Shown: piece after piece, positions 8,581 through 17,734 of the stretch
Layout: the number at the start of each line of letters is the position of its first letter
Position numbering within the stretch: position 1 is the stretch's first letter
Source: Methylomonas methanica
GTDB lineage: Bacteria > Pseudomonadota > Gammaproteobacteria > Methylococcales > Methylomonadaceae
Direction: 5' to 3'
Length of the DNA: 63,182 bases
Assembly: GCF_001644035.1 (NCBI RefSeq)
Contig: NZ_LUUG01000054.1
Span: forward strand, 1 to 63,182
Notes under the pieces: generated by a model
What the model was told of the DNA's origin: nothing
Databases searched by the model: none
Seen by the model: only the letters and a program-made list of their open reading frames with translations
Translations under genes and position numbers: made by a program

Positions 8581-10077
8581 ATGTCAGAACTCGAACACGA
8601 CGAACAAGAACAGATCAAACAACGCCGCGAAAAACTTAACGCCTTGCGTGAGGAAGGCATCGCATTCCCAACTGATTTTCGGCGCAATGTGGTAGCCGGT
8701 GAATTGCTGGCCGAATACGGCGAGAAAACCGAGGAAGAGCTGTTGGCAGAGCCGATTCGGGTGAAAATCGCCGGGCGGATGATGACGCGTCGCATCATGG
8801 GTAAGGCCAGCTTTTGTCATTTGCAAGACATGTCCGGGCAGATTCAGGTTTATGTCGCGCGGGATAATCTGCCGGAAGGAGTCTACAACGATCAGTTCAA
8901 GAAATGGGATATTGGCGACATTGTCGGAGCCGAAGGTACTTTGTTTAAAACCAAGGTCGGCGAGCTGAGCGTTAGGCTGGACGATATTCGCTTACTGACC
9001 AAAGCCCTGCGGCCCTTGCCGGAAAAGTTTCATGGCATTGCCGATCAGGAGATCAAATATCGCCAGCGCTATTTGGATTTGATCATGAGCGACGAGACGC
9101 GCCAGACGTTCCTGATGCGTTCGAAGATCGTTAATTACATTCGCGAATTTTTGATCGCCCGCGACTTTCTGGAAGTGGAAACACCGATGATGCAAGTCAT
9201 CCCCGGTGGCGCGACCGCTCGGCCGTTTACTACTTTTCACAATGCGTTGGATATGGAACTGTATTTGCGCATTGCGCCTGAGCTGTATCTGAAACGCTTG
9301 GTCGTAGGTGGTTTCGAGCGAGTGTTCGAGATCAACCGCAATTTCCGCAATGAAGGTTTGTCCACTCGGCATAATCCCGAGTTCACGATGATGGAGTTCT
9401 ACCAAGCCTACGCCGAATACGGCGATTTGATGGATCTGACCGAAGCGATGCTGAAAGGCATAGCCGAAGATGTGGTGGGTAGCTCGGTGATCGAATATCA
9501 AGGGGATCAGTACGATTTCGGGAAGCCGTTCGCGCGGATGACAGTGTTGGAATCGATCCTGCATTTCAACCCGGACTTGACGTTGGCGGACCTGACGACT
9601 CGCGAAGCGGCGGTGAAAGTCGCCGAGAAGCTGAAAATTCCGGTCAAAGACAGTTACGGTTTGGGCAAAGTGCAAATCGAGATTTTCGAAAAAACCGTCG
9701 AACATCGCTTGATGAACCCGACTTTCATCACCGCCTATCCTGTGGAAGTCTCACCACTAGCCCGACGCAACGACAACGATCCTCATGTGACCGACCGTTT
9801 CGAATTCTTCGTCGGCGGCCGCGAGATTGCCAATGGCTTTACCGAGTTGAACGATGCCGAGGACCAAGCCGAGCGCTTCCAGAAACAGGTAGAAGAAAAG
9901 GAAGCCGGCGACAACGAGGCCATGCATTTCGATGCCGATTACATCACCGCGCTGGAGCACGGTATGCCACCGACCGCAGGGGAGGGCATCGGTATCGACC
10001 GTTTGGTGATGCTGTTCACCAACTCGCCAAGTATTCGCGATGTGTTGCTATTCCCGCATATGCGTCCTAAAAACTGA
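8581..10077 (+). CDS. lysS: Lysyl-tRNA synthetase (class II)
   Basis: Charges tRNA-Lys. From ATG 8581 the protein is 498 aa, close to E. coli LysS. It has an N-terminal helix rich in charged residues, the OB-fold anticodon-binding domain ([20 protein letters not shown]...), class II motif 2 ([15 protein letters not shown] followed by RHNPEFT), and motif 3 ([13 protein letters not shown]). A TTG at 8560 would add 7 residues. No strong RBS precedes either start. It is separated from prfB by the inserted toxin-antitoxin-like pair. Confidence 0.95.
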   Translation: MSELEHDEQEQIKQRREKLNALREEGIAFPTDFRRNVVAGELLAEYGEKTEEELLAEPIRVKIAGRMMTRRIMGKASFCHLQDMSGQIQVYVARDNLPEGVYNDQFKKWDIGDIVGAEGTLFKTKVGELSVRLDDIRLLTKALRPLPEKFHGIADQEIKYRQRYLDLIMSDETRQTFLMRSKIVNYIREFLIARDFLEVETPMMQVIPGGATARPFTTFHNALDMELYLRIAPELYLKRLVVGGFERVFEINRNFRNEGLSTRHNPEFTMMEFYQAYAEYGDLMDLTEAMLKGIAEDVVGSSVIEYQGDQYDFGKPFARMTVLESILHFNPDLTLADLTTREAAVKVAEKLKIPVKDSYGLGKVQIEIFEKTVEHRLMNPTFITAYPVEVSPLARRNDNDPHVTDRFEFFVGGREIANGFTELNDAEDQAERFQKQVEEKEAGDNEAMHFDADYITALEHGMPPTAGEGIGIDRLVMLFTNSPSIRDVLLFPHMRPKN

Positions 10078-10131
10078 TTGCACAATCAGACATCTATGCT
10101 GTGTTATCGCTATTGGATCTAAGAGAAAATT

Positions 10132-10620
10132 ATGAGCGTTGAAGCCAAACAATTTAAAAATGCCCTTAAATTATGGGCCAGCGGCGTAACGGTGGTTACG
10201 ACTCAGGGCCGTGACAATCAGCCCAGAGGCATGACTGCGACCGCGTTTAGCAGCGTGTCCTTGGATCCGCCGCAAATTTTGGTGTGTTTGAATCAAGCGA
10301 CCGATACCGGCGCCGCCTTGCTGGAAAGCCGCCGCTTTGCAGTCAATATTCTTAATAGCGCGCAAGAAGACGTATCCAATCAATTTGCCGGTAGTACCAC
10401 CCAAGAACAGCGCTTTGCCAGTATCGCCTGGCAAGCGGGTGACAACGGGGCGCCGATTTTGAGCGAAGCGCTGGCGGCACTGGAATGTCGGGTAGTGCAA
10501 CAAGTTCAGGCCGGTAGCCATTGGGTGATTATTGGTGAAGTCGATAGTGTGGTGTGCCGGGAAGGTGATCCATTGCTGTATTACCATTCCGCTTATCGTA
10601 CGGTTGCTACACAAGGCTAA
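10132..10620 (+). CDS. Flavin reductase-like domain protein
   Basis: A 162-aa protein of the FMN-binding split-barrel flavin reductase family (HpaC/NtaB type), which supplies reduced flavin to monooxygenases or binds FMN. Characteristic segments are LWASGVTVVTT, PRGMTATAFSSVSLDPPQILVCLN, FAVNILNSAQEDVSNQFAG, and a late GEVDSVVCREGDPLLYY. The RBS is GAGAAAATT before ATG 10132. No partner monooxygenase is adjacent, so the substrate system is unknown. Confidence 0.85.
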   Translation: MSVEAKQFKNALKLWASGVTVVTTQGRDNQPRGMTATAFSSVSLDPPQILVCLNQATDTGAALLESRRFAVNILNSAQEDVSNQFAGSTTQEQRFASIAWQAGDNGAPILSEALAALECRVVQQVQAGSHWVIIGEVDSVVCREGDPLLYYHSAYRTVATQG

Positions 10621-10704
10621 AGATTTACTGTCGTTAGCTATGTCTATACGCTCCGACAATTGTTGTATTTGCTACAAATGCCGCATGAACTTTAGGTGAA
10701 TAGC

Positions 10705-10729
10705 TGCCATTTTTGGTGGCACCTTTTTT
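10705..10729 (+). terminator. Possible rho-independent terminator
   Basis: A 5-bp stem (tgcca, 10705-10709; tggca, 10717-10721) followed by cc and a run of six T. The stem is short, so this is a weak terminator candidate for the flavin reductase gene. Confidence 0.35.
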
Positions 10730-10751
10730 GTAATACCTTGAACTACAAAAG

Positions 10752-10784
10752 AAATAACGGCTTTTAAAAAAATGGCCGTTATTT
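10752..10784. terminator. Inverted repeat before the Nif11-like gene
   Basis: A perfect 10-bp inverted repeat (aaataacggc, 10752-10761; gccgttattt, 10775-10784) with a 13-base A-rich loop. Both strands have A/T-rich flanks, so it could act as a weak bidirectional terminator or as a structured leader for the gene at 10839. Confidence 0.4.
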
Positions 10785-10818
10785 TGCTTAGATAACTTTG
10801 AGTTTTATCCAACCTTCA

Positions 10819-10838
10819 GAGTTATCACGGAGTTATCA
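10819..10838 (+). promoter_or_regulatory. Tandem 9-bp direct repeat over the RBS
   Basis: gagttatca occurs at 10819-10827 and again at 10830-10838, an 11-bp period equal to one helical turn. The second copy ends at the ATG of the Nif11-like gene and its upstream edge contains the GGAG ribosome binding site. This could be a protein-binding site or an RNA-level control site; it could also be chance duplication. Confidence 0.4.
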
Positions 10839-11057
10839 ATGTCAATTAAGGTCATCAAAGAATTTTCTGAAAAAGCCAAAGGCGATGAGGGGCTGAAAGA
10901 AAAACTGAAAGCCTGCGTCAAAATTAAGGAAATGCTGCTATTGGCTAAGGAAAGCGGGTTTGAAATTGAGGAGGATGAACTGTATCCACCTAACGAACCA
11001 CAATTTGTTGAAGAGCAGCTTTCAGAAAAACTTGCTAAAGCTCTACTAAGAGTTTAA
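10839..11057 (+). CDS. Nif11-like small protein
   Basis: A 72-aa protein whose first 50 residues match the Nif11 / Nif11-like leader peptide domain: MSIKVIKEFSEKAKGD, then LKEKLKAC and LLLAKESGFEIEEDEL. Nif11 domains occur in nitrogen-fixation-associated small proteins and as leader peptides of RiPP precursors. This one lacks a double-Gly cleavage site and has no Cys/Ser/Thr-rich core; the remaining 20 residues form a charged, probably helical tail. No RiPP modification enzyme or transporter lies nearby, so a stand-alone Nif11 protein is more likely than a precursor. The RBS is CGGAG. Confidence 0.75.
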   Translation: MSIKVIKEFSEKAKGDEGLKEKLKACVKIKEMLLLAKESGFEIEEDELYPPNEPQFVEEQLSEKLAKALLRV

Positions 11058-11191
11058 CGACTGAGTGCCATCCTGCCCTAGGCGGGATGGCCGCCAGTTA
11101 TCGGCATAGCGTAAAACGGTAGCCGGTAAATTCTAAAAACGACTCGACAACGGTAAACTACGCGTTTGCTGCTATCGAGGAGTTTTCAAAC

Positions 11192-12010
11192 ATGTTCAAT
11201 GCTGTCAATAGTCCCCGACTGATGGGGATACTCAACGTCACTCCCGATAGTTTTTCTGATGGCGGTAAATTCACCGGTGTGGCGGCAGCAATAGCACAAG
11301 CTGAGAAAATGATAGCCGAGGGTGCCGATATTATCGATGTCGGCGGCGAGTCGACTCGGCCCGGTTCCGATCCCGTTGCCGCGGACGAGCAAATTCGCCG
11401 AGTGGTGCCGGTGATTACTGCGATCCGTACGAGCTATCCCCAAATTCAGATCAGCATAGATACCACTTTAAGCCAAGTTGCTTCAGCAGCGGTGGCGGCG
11501 GGGGCGAGTATCATCAACGATGTCTCGGCCGGCCTGGGCGATCCCAAGATGTTGGCTTTTGCGGCAACAGCCCATGTTCCAATTATCTTGATGCATATGC
11601 AGGGTACTCCGAAAACCATGCAGGATCAGCCGCATTACGACGATGTGCTGGCCGATGTAATCGCCGCTTTGCAACAACGTATTGCCGAAGCGTTGGCGAC
11701 GGGCGTGTTGCCGGAAAATATCGCGATAGATCCCGGTATTGGTTTTGGCAAAGGTAAGCAAGACAATATCGATCTTTTGGCGCATTTGCGAAGCTTTGTT
11801 GAGTTGGGTTACCCGGTGTTGCTGGGTACCAGCCGTAAGCGCTTCATGGGTAGTATTTGCAATGTCAGCGAACCGGCCGAATTGGTCACTGCGACCGCGG
11901 TGACCACTGCGTTGGGGGTAATGGTGGGGGTGCAGATGTTTCGGGTTCATGATGTCAAAGCCAATCGCCAGGCTGCGGATGTGGCTTGGGCCATCAAGCA
12001 AGCGCAGTGA
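11192..12010 (+). CDS. folP: Dihydropteroate synthase
   Basis: Condenses pABA with hydroxymethyl-dihydropterin diphosphate in folate synthesis and is the sulfonamide target. The 272-aa protein shows MGILNVTPDSFSDGG (diphosphate-binding loop), DIIDVGGESTRPGS, ISIDTT, the conserved SIINDVSAG, LMHMQG, IAIDPGIGFGK, and SRKRFMG. The RBS is CGAGGAGT before ATG 11192. The downstream PLP-enzyme gene begins at the folP stop. Confidence 0.95.
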   Translation: MFNAVNSPRLMGILNVTPDSFSDGGKFTGVAAAIAQAEKMIAEGADIIDVGGESTRPGSDPVAADEQIRRVVPVITAIRTSYPQIQISIDTTLSQVASAAVAAGASIINDVSAGLGDPKMLAFAATAHVPIILMHMQGTPKTMQDQPHYDDVLADVIAALQQRIAEALATGVLPENIAIDPGIGFGKGKQDNIDLLAHLRSFVELGYPVLLGTSRKRFMGSICNVSEPAELVTATAVTTALGVMVGVQMFRVHDVKANRQAADVAWAIKQAQ

Positions 12011-12921
12011 CCGATCTACATCCGCGTCTGCAGGTGTTGCAGTCGAAATTGGCTGCATCGCCGCTGACCAGGATTAACGATCCGGAGTTAACCGACCGGC
12101 AGTTGGAATTGTGGATCAAGCGCGACGACTTGCTGCATCCGATTATCTCCGGCAATAAATGGCGCAAGCTCAAATACATCCTCAATCATGCCTTACACTG
12201 TGGCGCCGACAGCGTCGTCAGCATGGGCGGCGCCTATTCCAATCATCTACATGCCCTGGCTTATACCGGTAAAGCCTTGGGGCTGAAAACCATAGGCTAT
12301 ATTCGCGGCGAGCGGCCCGCGCAACTGAATGCCACGCTGCATGATCTGCTTGATTGGGGAATGGAACTGCGCTTTGTGACGCGTAGCGACTACCGGCAAT
12401 TACGTGATTACCAAGATCACGATAGCTTACCCAAATTTCGGTCCGGTCAATTTTGGTTGCCGGAAGGCGGGGCCACGGAGCTGGCTTTGCAAGGCGTTGC
12501 CGAACTGGTCGATGAAATCGAAATCGATTTCGATATCTTGGCCGTGGCTTGCGGTACCGGCACCACCCTGGCAGGTTTGTTGGCATCACCGCTAACTCAA
12601 ACCGCTCTCGGCGTGGCGGCGCTGAAAGGTGGCGACTTTCTAATCGACGATGTCGAACAATTGCTGAGTAAACAGGGAATGACCAGTCAGGCTGACTGGC
12701 GAATTTTAGTGGATTACCATTTCGGCGGATTCGCCAAAACGACGCCGGCATTGCTGGCGTTTATGCAGGATTTTCAGCAGCGGCACGGCATCGAACTGGA
12801 GCCTATCTATACCGGAAAATTGCTGTTTGCGATCTACGATTTAATCCGGCAGGACTATTTCCCCGCCGGGCAGAGGATAGTGGCGATACACACAGGGGGT
12901 TTACAAGGAAAGCGTAATTAA
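12007..12921 (+). CDS. PLP-dependent D-cysteine desulfhydrase / ACC deaminase family protein
   Basis: Fold-type II PLP enzyme of the ACC deaminase/D-cysteine desulfhydrase family. Key segments are LWIKRDDLLHPIISGNKWRKLKY (with the PLP lysine in GNKWRK), SMGGAYSNHLHALAY, and a phosphate-binding AVACGTGTTLAG. GTG 12007 overlaps the folP stop (GTGA) and gives a normal N-terminus; ATG 11986 inside folP would add 7 residues. The substrate cannot be decided from sequence; D-cysteine desulfhydration is the common annotation. Confidence 0.85.
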   Translation: MTDLHPRLQVLQSKLAASPLTRINDPELTDRQLELWIKRDDLLHPIISGNKWRKLKYILNHALHCGADSVVSMGGAYSNHLHALAYTGKALGLKTIGYIRGERPAQLNATLHDLLDWGMELRFVTRSDYRQLRDYQDHDSLPKFRSGQFWLPEGGATELALQGVAELVDEIEIDFDILAVACGTGTTLAGLLASPLTQTALGVAALKGGDFLIDDVEQLLSKQGMTSQADWRILVDYHFGGFAKTTPALLAFMQDFQQRHGIELEPIYTGKLLFAIYDLIRQDYFPAGQRIVAIHTGGLQGKRN

Positions 12922-13022
12922 TGCGCCTAACGTTTTACCGGTTAAAAATCAGATAGATATTGAGTCAGCACTCAAAATAGTGATAATAGCCGCTGCCTAA
13001 AAAATAATAAAAAGGTGGCATC

Positions 13023-14072
13023 ATGGTTGCGCAGATCATTTCATTCCCCGAACAAAAAAGTAGCAATAAACTGGCGGTGTCTTTCCGCTTTTTACTGAGT
13101 TTGTACGCCATTGTGCCGCTGTGTCTATTGATACTGTGGCTGGATAGCTTAGGTTTCGATCACGCCCTTAGGGATATGCTGCCCAGCAGTCCCAGTCATT
13201 TTTTACTATTTCAGATCCTGTTCGGTACCCCGCATATCATCGCCAGCAGTCTGTTGTTGGTCAGTCACCATGACTATCTACAAGCCTTTAAATACAAATT
13301 AATCGCCATGACCTTATTCATCATGGTTTTTTTCGGCATCGGTAGTCTGTTTATTCCTTATCGAGCGCTTTACATCATCACCGCCTGCTGGACGGTATAT
13401 CACGTCTTGAAGCAACAGCACGGCATCGCCAAGGCAGTGTGTCGCTTGCCAAATTGGGCGTTTTATTTGCAATTGTGGCTCAGCGTCAGCGCCGGGATTT
13501 TTATCTACATGGGGATATTTCTAAAAAATAGCCTGGAGCCGGAGCAAGCGGTGTTAGTGTTGCAGGTTGCTAGCGTGCTGACCGTGGGTTTATTGCTTAG
13601 CACTTTGGTATGTCAACGCTATGTGCCCAGTCGCTTTGGGCTGTATTTTCTGTGGGCTAACACTTTGCTGGTCGTCAGCAGTTGGTATGTTTACAGCCAG
13701 CAGTATTATTTTCTGGCGATCTTGATGCCGCGCTTGGTGCACGACATTACCGCTTACAGCTTTTACGTGACTCACGATGTGAATCGCCACGGCGAACAGC
13801 CGCAGAATAGTCTGTTTCGAGCGGCCACTGTGTTTCGATTACCTATTTGGCTAGTGTTGCCGCTGCTATCGTTTGTTTTGACCTATCTATTGCAGGCTTA
13901 TGGCGATGATCTGGTGAATTTATTGCTGCAAACCCTGTTTTCCACACAAATTTATAAAGCCGTAACCTTGGGTTTTCTCGGTTATTTGGCCCTGATGCAT
14001 TACTACACCGAGGCCTTCGTGTGGGCCGCCGGCTCGCCGCTAAGGCGCTATATTCGCTTTAGCGGCGTCTAA
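13023..14072 (+). CDS. Multi-pass membrane protein with conserved-looking histidines, unknown function
   Basis: I do not recognise the family with certainty. The 349-aa protein has about eight or nine hydrophobic segments. Histidines cluster near membrane boundaries: FGTPHIIAS (H71), VSHHDY (H82-H83), VYHVLKQQHG (H127, H133), LVHDITAYSFYVTHDVNRH (H240, H251, H256), and LMHYYTEAF (H326). This pattern resembles integral-membrane iron enzymes and loosely recalls the GxPH motif of Brp/Blh carotene oxygenases, but the match is not good enough to name it. AAAGGTGG precedes ATG 13023. It stands alone and faces dodecin, with stops 4 bp apart. Confidence 0.7.
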   Translation: MVAQIISFPEQKSSNKLAVSFRFLLSLYAIVPLCLLILWLDSLGFDHALRDMLPSSPSHFLLFQILFGTPHIIASSLLLVSHHDYLQAFKYKLIAMTLFIMVFFGIGSLFIPYRALYIITACWTVYHVLKQQHGIAKAVCRLPNWAFYLQLWLSVSAGIFIYMGIFLKNSLEPEQAVLVLQVASVLTVGLLLSTLVCQRYVPSRFGLYFLWANTLLVVSSWYVYSQQYYFLAILMPRLVHDITAYSFYVTHDVNRHGEQPQNSLFRAATVFRLPIWLVLPLLSFVLTYLLQAYGDDLVNLLLQTLFSTQIYKAVTLGFLGYLALMHYYTEAFVWAAGSPLRRYIRFSGV

Positions 14073-14076
14073 TGGC

Positions 14077-14286
14077 CTAATGCGGAAGCGTGTAACCCAG
14101 TTTAATGGTGACCTGCCAATGCGCCACTTTACCGCCGTCGATATGGCCGCGGGTTTCCACCACTTCAAGCCAACGCATATTCTGGATAGTCTCGCCGGCT
14201 TTGGCGACGGCGTTTTCGATGGCTTGCTGGATGCCTAGACTGGATGAGCCGGTAAGTTCGATTTTTTGATAGACATGTTCTGGCAT
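14077..14286 (-). CDS. Dodecin, flavin-storage protein
   Basis: A 69-aa dodecin that should form a hollow dodecamer binding flavins (riboflavin, FMN or CoA, depending on the family member). Visible features are [12 protein letters not shown], the [13 protein letters not shown] helix, and the [12 protein letters not shown] strand, whose tryptophan stacks on flavin in dodecins. It lies 5 bp downstream of thiE and probably shares its transcript, which would put a flavin buffer with thiamine genes. Confidence 0.9.
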   Translation of the reverse strand: MPEHVYQKIELTGSSSLGIQQAIENAVAKAGETIQNMRWLEVVETRGHIDGGKVAHWQVTIKLGYTLPH

Positions 14287-14291
14287 GAGGT

Positions 14292-14918
14292 TTACTCCGG
14301 TTGATGGGTGAATAAGGCTTGGTAGGCGCGCGCCGCCGCTTCCGGTTCATGGTCGAATACGCCGCCTATCACCGCCAATAAGTCTGCACCCGCCGCCAGT
14401 AAAGTTCCACCGTTTTCCGGCAGAATGCCGCCGATGGCGACTATCGGCACGGTTATCGATTGTTTAGCACGTGCCAGGCTGACGATGTCGGCCGGTGCGG
14501 CCAGCGGTTTCGATCCGGACGGGAAGAAGCGACCAAATGCCACGTAATCCGCGCCAGCCTGGGACATGGTCCGGGCTTTTTCCACATCGTTGTAACAGGA
14601 TACGCCGATGATCGCATTGGGTCCAAGCAAGCGTCGCGCTTCGGAAATATCGCCGTCGTCTCGACCTAAATGCACACCGTCCGCGCAAACCGCCAATGCC
14701 AGTTCGATGCTATCGTTAACTAGTAGCGGAGCATCGTAGGCGTGACATATTTTCAATAATTGACCCGCAAGTTGCTTAGCGTCCAGCGGATTTTTATCGC
14801 GGTATTGAATCACTGTTGCGCCGCCGCGCAAGGCAGCCTCTACGTCTTTCACCACTTGGGCAATAGTTTTGTTTTCCGGTTGGGTGATGGCGTACAGACC
14901 GTGGTGAGGAAATTTCAT
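14292..14918 (-). CDS. thiE: Thiamine-phosphate synthase
   Basis: Joins HMP-PP and thiazole phosphate to thiamine monophosphate. The TIM-barrel protein shows [69 protein letters not shown] and IVAIGGI. I chose the ATG at 14918, which overlaps the thiD stop (ATGA) and gives 208 aa; an ATG at 14930 would add four residues. Neighbours thiD and ligA form a chain of 4-base overlaps. Confidence 0.95.
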   Translation of the reverse strand: MKFPHHGLYAITQPENKTIAQVVKDVEAALRGGATVIQYRDKNPLDAKQLAGQLLKICHAYDAPLLVNDSIELALAVCADGVHLGRDDGDISEARRLLGPNAIIGVSCYNDVEKARTMSQAGADYVAFGRFFPSGSKPLAAPADIVSLARAKQSITVPIVAIGGILPENGGTLLAAGADLLAVIGGVFDHEPEAAARAYQALFTHQPE

Positions 14919-15700
14919 GCTTCCACCCAAAATAGCCGATCCGGATTGTATTGACCTTGACCGGGACGATAGGCGGCGGCCAACGACTGCCAGGTAAATT
15001 CCTGGGCTTCGCTGACAGCGGTAAACACGTCCAGGCCTTGCGCCAGCAGCGCGGCGCAGGCGCTGGCCAGCGTGCAGCCCGAGCCATGATAGCTGTGCGG
15101 CAAGCGTTCCCAGTTAAAGGTTTCATGCAGATCATCGGGCATGTATAAGCGGTTGTGTACCAGCTCGGAGCTTTCGTGGGTGCCGGTGATCAGCACGTAT
15201 TCGGTGCCTTTGCCTCGCAAGAAACAACCGCAGTCGCCCAAGTCGTCTTGCCCGGACAGGCGGCGGGCTTCCTCGCTGTTGGGGGTCAATAAGGTGGTCA
15301 ACGGCAGCAGTTGCTCGACGATGACATCAAGCAATTGCTGGCCGGCCAATACGGTGCCGCCGCCCGCTGCCAGTACCGGGTCCAGTACTACCGGAATTGA
15401 TGGATATTGCCGCAAAATTTGTGCAATCGCTTCGGCTACGCCGGCATCGCCAATTAGGCCGATTTTGAATGCGGAGACTTTAAAGTCAGCCAATAGCGTT
15501 TGCGCCTGGCTGATAATGTCTGTGGTCTGTTGTGGAATCAATTTTTTGACGTTGCGGCTGTCTTGTTCGGTTAATGCAGTAATCACACTAGCCGCATGGC
15601 ATTGGTGGCTGACGATGGCTTCGATATCGGCTTGCACGCCGGCGCCGCCGCTGGGATCGTGGCCGGAAAAACACAGTACCACTGGGCGGTTGCCGCTCAT
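14915..15700 (-). CDS. thiD: Hydroxymethylpyrimidine/phosphomethylpyrimidine kinase
   Basis: Ribokinase-fold kinase that phosphorylates HMP twice in thiamine biosynthesis. The 261-aa protein has VLCFSGHDPSGGAGVQADIEAI, TALTEQDSRNV, KIGLIGDAGVAEAI, VVLDPVLAAGGG, TPNSEEARRLSG and the catalytic YHGSGCTLASACAA motif. The start overlaps the ligA stop (ATGA) and the stop overlaps the thiE start. It may be co-transcribed from a promoter upstream of ligA. Confidence 0.95.
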   Translation of the reverse strand: MSGNRPVVLCFSGHDPSGGAGVQADIEAIVSHQCHAASVITALTEQDSRNVKKLIPQQTTDIISQAQTLLADFKVSAFKIGLIGDAGVAEAIAQILRQYPSIPVVLDPVLAAGGGTVLAGQQLLDVIVEQLLPLTTLLTPNSEEARRLSGQDDLGDCGCFLRGKGTEYVLITGTHESSELVHNRLYMPDDLHETFNWERLPHSYHGSGCTLASACAALLAQGLDVFTAVSEAQEFTWQSLAAAYRPGQGQYNPDRLFWVEA

Positions 15701-17652
15701 GCTTCTGCACCTTCCAGTAATTTTAGAAATTCCTGCTCGGTAATAACGCTGACGCCTTTTTCACGGGCTGCGTTGATTTTATTGGCGCCCACATTATCGC
15801 CGGCTACCAAATAGTCGGTCTTCGCCGAGACCGAACTACCGACTTTGGCGCCATTGGCTTTGGCTAGTTTGCTGAGATCGTCGCGGCTGCCGCTATGCAG
15901 GGTGCCGGTGAATACCAGGGTTTTGCCGGCTAAGGGATGGGCGTTGTCGGTGGCCTGGTTTTGCGTCGGGGTGAGATTAAAACCTAGTGACATCAGGCTG
16001 TCGAACAAGGGTTTGATTTTGGTAAAGCCTTCCGTGATGACCGCTGCGGTTTTCTCCGCAAAACCTTCGATAGCGACGATGTCGGCTTCGCTGAGATTGA
16101 AAATATCCGCCAAGGTGTAATGAGCCAATAGTCGTTCGCAGTTGCCCAAGCCCATCCGAAACACCCCAAACGCCGCCAGAAAGCGCCAGTCTTCGATGGC
16201 TTCGTTGCGGCTGCGGACTAATTGATCGACCAAGTTTTGCGATTGTTTGGGGCCAAAGCCCATGCTTTCGAATTGCTCTGCGGTCAATGCGTAAATTTCG
16301 TCGACGCGGCGGATGCCGTATTCGTAAAGCTTCTTGATGGTCGCGGCCCCGAAGCCGTCGTTGTTTTTTAACACACGAAAGAAATGCTCCATGCTGTTAC
16401 TGATTTGCGCCGGGCATTCCAGGTTGTTGGGACAGATCAGGTAGTCGTTATCCCAAATCAAGTCATGACCGCAGCTGGGGCAGGCGCTGGGTATTGCCGG
16501 CTCGGCTGGACGCAGCACTTCCTCGATTTTGGGTATCACTTCACCTGAGCGAGCCAGACGAATCAAGGCGCCGGCGCCGATGCCTTTCTCCAACACCATT
16601 TTGTAATGATGGGCGGTAGCGCGGGATAGTAAGGCGCCACTGAGACGCACCGGTTCCAATTCGGCGACTGGGGTGATACGACCGGAGCGAGAGGTTTGCG
16701 GCGTGACGCCTATCACAGTCACTTCAGCCGTTTCCAGGTTTTCCTTGTAAGCCAGTTGCCAGCGGTGATGATGGCGGGTGGCGCCCATCACTTGCTTGAG
16801 TTGCTCGTCGACGATTTCCAGAATCACGCCGTCGACGTCGTAATCCAGTTTATGCCAGATGTCTTTGACGATGGTTTCGAAGTTGTCGATCAGGTCCTGC
16901 CACACGCCGGTCCAGTTCGGCAGTATCGCAAACGGATAAAACACCGCCGCATGATCGGCGATGGCGCGTTCGGCATATTCGTCCAGTTCTTTTTCCTTGA
17001 TGACGCTGGCCTGGAAGTTACGGGCGTTGTCGAAAAATTCGGCCAGATGGGTGTCGAAATAACTGCGGCTGATCACGATCTCACCGGCACCCAAACCGCG
17101 TTGGCCTTGATCGGCGACTTGCAAGCCACGCTCGAATACGCGGGTAATGTCCGTGCCCTTGCGGCCATCGCCACGGGTATACAGCATCTGGCCGTCGTCG
17201 TAGGCGGCGTAGCCATCGAGCTTTGGCGTGACCTTAAAGATCAATTCTGCGAAATTTTTATCAAGTTCCAATGCGGCCTTCTCGATGCGCCCGGCCCAGC
17301 GCTCCACTTCTTCACGGCTGTAAGCTTTGTCGGTGGACAGCATGATGATTGGCAGATCGACGGTTTTGCCGGCGAATGCCGGTTCCGGCTCGACAGTGTG
17401 CAGCAGCGGATGCTCGGGCTGACGTTTTTTCAATTCCGCCAAATACACAAAATCGTAATCGGCATCGCTGATAATCGGCTCGCCGCCGCGATACAAGGCG
17501 TTGGCAATTTCCAGGAATGCGACTAATTCGTTGTCCGTGACGGTATTCAGCAGATCCGCTTGTTCGCACAATTCGCAAAAACGTTGCTCACCAATATCGT
17601 TAGGATCTAATGTGGTTTGCAAAAGAATGGCTTTTTGACTGTCGGTAAGCAT
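15697..17652 (-). CDS. ligA: NAD-dependent DNA ligase, divergent LigA
   Basis: The LigA domain order is complete in 651 aa: Ia, nucleotidyltransferase with KLDG (K144), OB fold, a Cys4 zinc finger (CPSCG...CPNNLEC), helix-hairpin-helix repeats, and a C-terminal BRCT (GKTLVFTGTL). Several positions differ from canonical LigA when compared by eye with E. coli. The residue two before the nucleotidyl lysine is Thr instead of Glu (VTPKLDG), the motif IV lysine position is Glu (DGVILEI, E279), and the domain Ia histidine position is Arg (LYRGGEP, R54). The conserved later lysine (LAYKE, K303) is kept. It may be a paralog of a canonical LigA elsewhere or a true variant ligase. Confidence 0.85.
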   Translation of the reverse strand: MLTDSQKAILLQTTLDPNDIGEQRFCELCEQADLLNTVTDNELVAFLEIANALYRGGEPIISDADYDFVYLAELKKRQPEHPLLHTVEPEPAFAGKTVDLPIIMLSTDKAYSREEVERWAGRIEKAALELDKNFAELIFKVTPKLDGYAAYDDGQMLYTRGDGRKGTDITRVFERGLQVADQGQRGLGAGEIVISRSYFDTHLAEFFDNARNFQASVIKEKELDEYAERAIADHAAVFYPFAILPNWTGVWQDLIDNFETIVKDIWHKLDYDVDGVILEIVDEQLKQVMGATRHHHRWQLAYKENLETAEVTVIGVTPQTSRSGRITPVAELEPVRLSGALLSRATAHHYKMVLEKGIGAGALIRLARSGEVIPKIEEVLRPAEPAIPSACPSCGHDLIWDNDYLICPNNLECPAQISNSMEHFFRVLKNNDGFGAATIKKLYEYGIRRVDEIYALTAEQFESMGFGPKQSQNLVDQLVRSRNEAIEDWRFLAAFGVFRMGLGNCERLLAHYTLADIFNLSEADIVAIEGFAEKTAAVITEGFTKIKPLFDSLMSLGFNLTPTQNQATDNAHPLAGKTLVFTGTLHSGSRDDLSKLAKANGAKVGSSVSAKTDYLVAGDNVGANKINAAREKGVSVITEQEFLKLLEGAEA

Positions 17653-17702
17653 GCGGGGATAGATGTGTCGGGTAGGGCAGCGATTATAGAGGATAATATC
17701 GC

Positions 17703-17734
17703 AAAAAAAAGGCGGGAGAGAGAACTCGCCCGCC
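17703..17734 (-). terminator. Rho-independent terminator (minus strand)
   Basis: Read on the minus strand: ggcggg, an inner 3-bp extension with a tetraloop, cccgcc, then eight T. The outer arms are 17729-17734 and 17711-17716, and the T tract is 17703-17710. It terminates transcripts coming from zur and forms the 3' end of the proposed small RNA. It stands 50 bp before the ligA start, isolating ligA from zur. Confidence 0.85.

Noticed and set aside
10839..11057. Nif11-like gene as a RiPP precursor cluster
   Set aside because: No Gly-Gly motif, no Cys/Ser/Thr-rich core and no modification enzyme or peptidase-transporter within the window.
16696..17526. 276-aa plus-strand frame opposite ligA
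   Set aside because: Antisense to a complete LigA homolog with all domains; its sequence has no family features.
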